DNA of 7,645 nt from NCBI GenBank assembly GCA_000432915.1, contig HF995246.1:7376-15020 (forward strand), written 5' to 3'. Shown here one piece after another: positions 6,356-7,645 of this stretch. Position 1 is the stretch's first letter, and each line of letters opens with the position of its first letter. Made by a program: the position numbers and the translations under genes. The DNA comes from Firmicutes bacterium CAG:194 (GTDB lineage: Bacteria; Bacillota; Clostridia; Lachnospirales; Lachnospiraceae). Below the pieces are notes generated by a model that saw nothing but the letters and a program-made list of their open reading frames with translations, was not told the DNA's origin and searched no databases.

Positions 6356-6384
6356 ATCGTACTACAATCACGTACCTCTTGCAA
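6356..6384 (-). promoter_or_regulatory. Candidate promoter of the ylmH operon
   Basis: On the minus strand TTGCAA (6379-6384, 4/6 to the -35 consensus) stands 17 nt before TACGAT (6356-6361, 4/6 to the -10 consensus). It is about 30 nt upstream of the ylmH ATG. The -35 hexamer is palindromic and is the same six base pairs used by the plus-strand queT promoter. An AT-rich TATATATA stretch follows the -10 and could offer an alternative. Confidence 0.45.
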
Positions 6385-6407
6385 TCCCCGCAAAATCGTG
6401 CTAGAAT
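6379..6407 (+). promoter_or_regulatory. Candidate promoter of queT with extended -10
   Basis: TTGCAA (6379-6384) stands 17 nt before TAGAAT (6402-6407, 5/6), which is preceded by TGC, giving the extended -10 TGCTAGAAT. Transcription would start near 6414, leaving a leader of about 90 nt that contains the riboswitch. The -35 is shared with the divergent ylmH promoter. Confidence 0.62.
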
Positions 6408-6431
6408 ACGCTCGTTGCGATTCCAGAAACC

Positions 6432-6468
6432 AAGGTCTATGGGAAAAATACCGAGTGTTCGAGACCTT
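6432..6468 (+). promoter_or_regulatory. Possible anti-aptamer stem in the queT leader
   Basis: AAGGTCT (6432-6438) is perfectly complementary to AGACCTT (6462-6468), which lies within the preQ1 aptamer loop. Forming this 7-bp stem would exclude the aptamer fold and leave the Shine-Dalgarno tail free. It may be the ligand-free alternative structure. Complementarity is seen; use in the cell is inferred. Confidence 0.4.
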
Positions 6469-6494
6469 CCACTCGTAAAACAAAACTAAAGGAG
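6452..6494 (+). promoter_or_regulatory. preQ1 class I riboswitch upstream of queT
   Basis: Stem P1 is CGAGTG (6452-6457) with CACTCG (6470-6475), enclosing a 12-nt loop, TTCGAGACCTTC. An A-rich tail, TAAAACAAAACTAAAGGAG (6476-6494), follows. The arrangement (short stem, 10-12-nt loop ending in C, A-rich tail with a CT element pairing back to AG of the loop) is that of preQ1-I aptamers; the loop length equals that of the B. subtilis queC aptamer. C6469 is in the position of the ligand-pairing cytosine. Pseudoknot P2 would use A6462-G6463 with C6486-T6487. The tail merges with the Shine-Dalgarno AAAGGAG (6488-6494), 8 nt before the queT ATG, so ligand binding should hide the ribosome binding site: translational control. 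The downstream queuosine-precursor transporter family fits. Confidence 0.85.
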
Positions 6495-6502
6495 ATATCT
6501 TT

Positions 6503-6991
6503 ATGAAAAAAATCAATTTTCTGACACAGGCCGCCATGATCGCGGCACTTTATGTCGTCCTGACACTTGCCATCAACGCATTCGGTCTTGCCAGCGGTGC
6601 CATTCAAGTCCGCGTGTCCGAGGCACTTACGATTCTGCCTTATTTCACGCCTGCTGCCATTCCGGGGCTGTTTATCGGCTGTCTTTTAAGCAACACCATT
6701 ACCGGATGTGCGCTGTTTGACATCATCTTCGGCAGTATTGCCACTCTGCTCGGTGCGGTCGGTACCTATCTGCTGCGCAGGCACAAATGGCTTGCTCCCG
6801 TTTCCCCGATCATCGCAAATACGATCATTGTTCCATTCGTACTTTCTTACGTATATGGTACGCCCGGAACCATTCCTTATCTGATGCTGACAGTTGGCAT
6901 CGGAGAAGTGCTTTCCTGCGGCGTTTTGGGCATGGTTCTTTTATTTGCACTGAACAAATACAGAACGACACTCTTCGGAGTGCAAAATTAA
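6503..6991 (+). CDS. queT: QueT family transporter (queuosine-precursor ECF S component)
   Basis: A 162-residue membrane protein of the QueT family (COG4708), the substrate-binding component of an energy-coupling-factor transporter for a queuosine precursor such as preQ1. It begins MKKINFLTQAAMIAALYVVL, and the family stretch VRVSEALTILPYFTPAAIPGLFIGCLLSN lies at about 36-64 (RVSEALTILPYF at 37-48). About five to six hydrophobic segments follow, including LFDIIFGSIATLLGAVGTYL at about 72-91. Length is normal for the family. The ECF ATPase and EcfT subunits are not in the window and are normally shared and encoded elsewhere. The ATG at 6503-6505 has AAAGGAG 8 nt upstream, inside the riboswitch tail. 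It is the only plus-strand gene, transcribed away from ylmH, and is followed by a strong terminator, so it is probably monocistronic. The imported precursor would be used for tRNA queuosine, a link known from the family. Confidence 0.95.
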   Translation: MKKINFLTQAAMIAALYVVLTLAINAFGLASGAIQVRVSEALTILPYFTPAAIPGLFIGCLLSNTITGCALFDIIFGSIATLLGAVGTYLLRRHKWLAPVSPIIANTIIVPFVLSYVYGTPGTIPYLMLTVGIGEVLSCGVLGMVLLFALNKYRTTLFGVQN

Positions 6992-6992
6992 A

Positions 6993-7030
6993 CATCCGCC
7001 GGTCGGAATCGCCTCCGGCGACGGCGGATG
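6993..7030 (+). repeat. Stem-loop just after queT
   Basis: CATCCGCCG (6993-7001) pairs with CGGCGGATG (7022-7030), 9 bp, only 2 nt past the queT stop codon. An inner hairpin CGCC-TCC-GGCG (7010-7020) fits in its loop. No T-run follows directly, so it is not itself a terminator. It may protect the 3' end of the message or assist the terminator that follows. Confidence 0.6.
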
Positions 7031-7032
7031 CT

Positions 7033-7079
7033 GCATCTGCGGGACACGATCGCAACATTTTCCCGCAGATGCCTTTTTT
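7033..7079 (+). terminator. Strong intrinsic terminator of queT
   Basis: A perfect 12-bp stem, GCATCTGCGGGA (7033-7044) with TCCCGCAGATGC (7061-7072), encloses a 16-nt loop and is followed by six Ts (7074-7079) and more pyrimidines. The tail is on the plus strand only, so it serves queT and not the convergent gene. Confidence 0.92.
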
Positions 7080-7088
7080 CTTTCAGAT

Positions 7089-7645
7089 CTATTTACTGTA
7101 TGTGATAAAGCAGTTTCCGTTCGCTTCAAAGTAATCACGCGAATCATTCATGCCCATCTTGGATATCGTTCCGCTCATCGGATTGAAGATGACCGTATTG
7201 AGCTCATTGTATCCCACGATCAGTACTGCATTTCCATCATTTAACAGTGCCATGACCGGAATGTCCTTTCCGACATAGTAAAGCACACTTTCCATGCTGC
7301 ATCCGGTCAGATCGAGCACCTTGTCATCCGGCAGATTTTCCTGCAGGATATCAAACAGCGACTTTCCGGCCTGCAGAAGCTGCATGCTGTTTCTGCTGAC
7401 ACCCTCAAAGGACAGGATCGTATCAATGCAGACCGCAACACTGCTCCGTTCCTCCGAAACAGCATCCGCCGTGATCTTCATGATCTGATTGACGTTACTT
7501 CTGTTGCTCTTCTCCCAAATGCAGTTTCCGTTTTCATCAATCACTTTCCCGGACAGGGCATCCGCCTTTGACACCGCTTCTCTTGGCTGCTGCACGATCG
7601 CAGAAAGCCTGTAGCCGTCATATACATAATAGCATTCCTGCTTTT
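7089..7645 (-). CDS. C39-like papain-fold protein (partial, N-terminus off the window)
   Basis: The frame is open to the right edge, giving 184 visible residues and ending at TAG (7089-7091). The GTG at 7593-7595 is a codon inside the gene and not a start; in-frame residues KQECYYVYDGYRLSAI precede it. The C-terminal part resembles C39-like cysteine peptidase domains: VCIDTILSFEGV (a Cys near the start of a helix), then GKDIPVMALLNDGNAVLIVGYNELNTVIFNP, which matches the pattern G-PV-(H)-VLIVGYD--DP. The residue where these enzymes carry their catalytic His is Asn (GNAVLIVGY), so it may be inactive or a binding domain. No signal peptide or membrane segment can be judged because the N-terminus is missing. 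Its 3' end faces queT. The family call is by motif only and its function is unknown. Confidence 0.75.
   Translation of the reverse strand, partial: KQECYYVYDGYRLSAIVQQPREAVSKADALSGKVIDENGNCIWEKSNRSNVNQIMKITADAVSEERSSVAVCIDTILSFEGVSRNSMQLLQAGKSLFDILQENLPDDKVLDLTGCSMESVLYYVGKDIPVMALLNDGNAVLIVGYNELNTVIFNPMSGTISKMGMNDSRDYFEANGNCFITYSK

Noticed and set aside
6426..6433. GAAACCAA in the queT leader matching the stem arm at 829-836
   Set aside because: An 8-mer match without its inverted partner nearby; judged coincidence.
6328..6537. N-terminal extension of YlmH to position 6537
   Set aside because: The extra 70 residues run through the riboswitch, both promoters and the queT start, lack a ribosome binding site, and exceed the family length.

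Overview
The window looks like chromosomal DNA of a Clostridia bacterium, most likely a gut Lachnospiraceae. This is inferred from the moderate GC, strong GGAGG-type ribosome binding sites, the gene families, and a preQ1-I-type riboswitch ahead of a QueT-family gene. No phage, plasmid, IS, CRISPR or tRNA/rRNA sequence was recognised. All genes except one lie on the minus strand, and both window edges cut genes.

Layout from left to right. Positions 1-460 hold the N-terminal part of a MacB/LolD-type ABC transporter ATPase (minus, cut by the edge), with its promoter at 504-532. Positions 541-870 contain no convincing gene but a dense series of stem-loops, including four copies of the GCGAAGC mini-hairpin; this is the least explained part of the window. 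Positions 875-911 are the terminator of a methyl-accepting chemotaxis protein (944-2275, minus) that has almost no extracytoplasmic sensor. Upstream of it lie a Cache-GGDEF diguanylate cyclase (2389-3678), a Uup-like ABC-F ATPase (3695-5563) and a YlmH-like S4-domain RNA-binding protein (5560-6327). These read ylmH -> uup-like -> GGDEF (-> MCP, 113 nt later). ylmH and the ABC-F gene overlap by 4 nt through a TTG start, and the GGDEF gene follows 16 nt later, so at least these three are probably one operon.

The ylmH promoter is back-to-back with the promoter of the only plus-strand gene, queT (6503-6991), and the two appear to share one palindromic -35 hexamer. The queT leader carries a preQ1-I riboswitch whose tail runs into the Shine-Dalgarno sequence, with an upstream segment able to pair with the aptamer loop. 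queT ends in a strong intrinsic terminator (7033-7079). The last gene (7089-7645, minus, 5' end missing) resembles C39-like papain-fold proteins but seems to lack the usual histidine.

Functionally, the operon links ribosome-associated factors (YlmH, ABC-F) with c-di-GMP synthesis and possibly chemotaxis-type signalling. QueT would import a queuosine precursor, under preQ1 feedback. No wholly new multi-gene system is evident. The best candidates for something undescribed are the stem-loop block at 541-870 and the compact divergent ylmH/queT control region.
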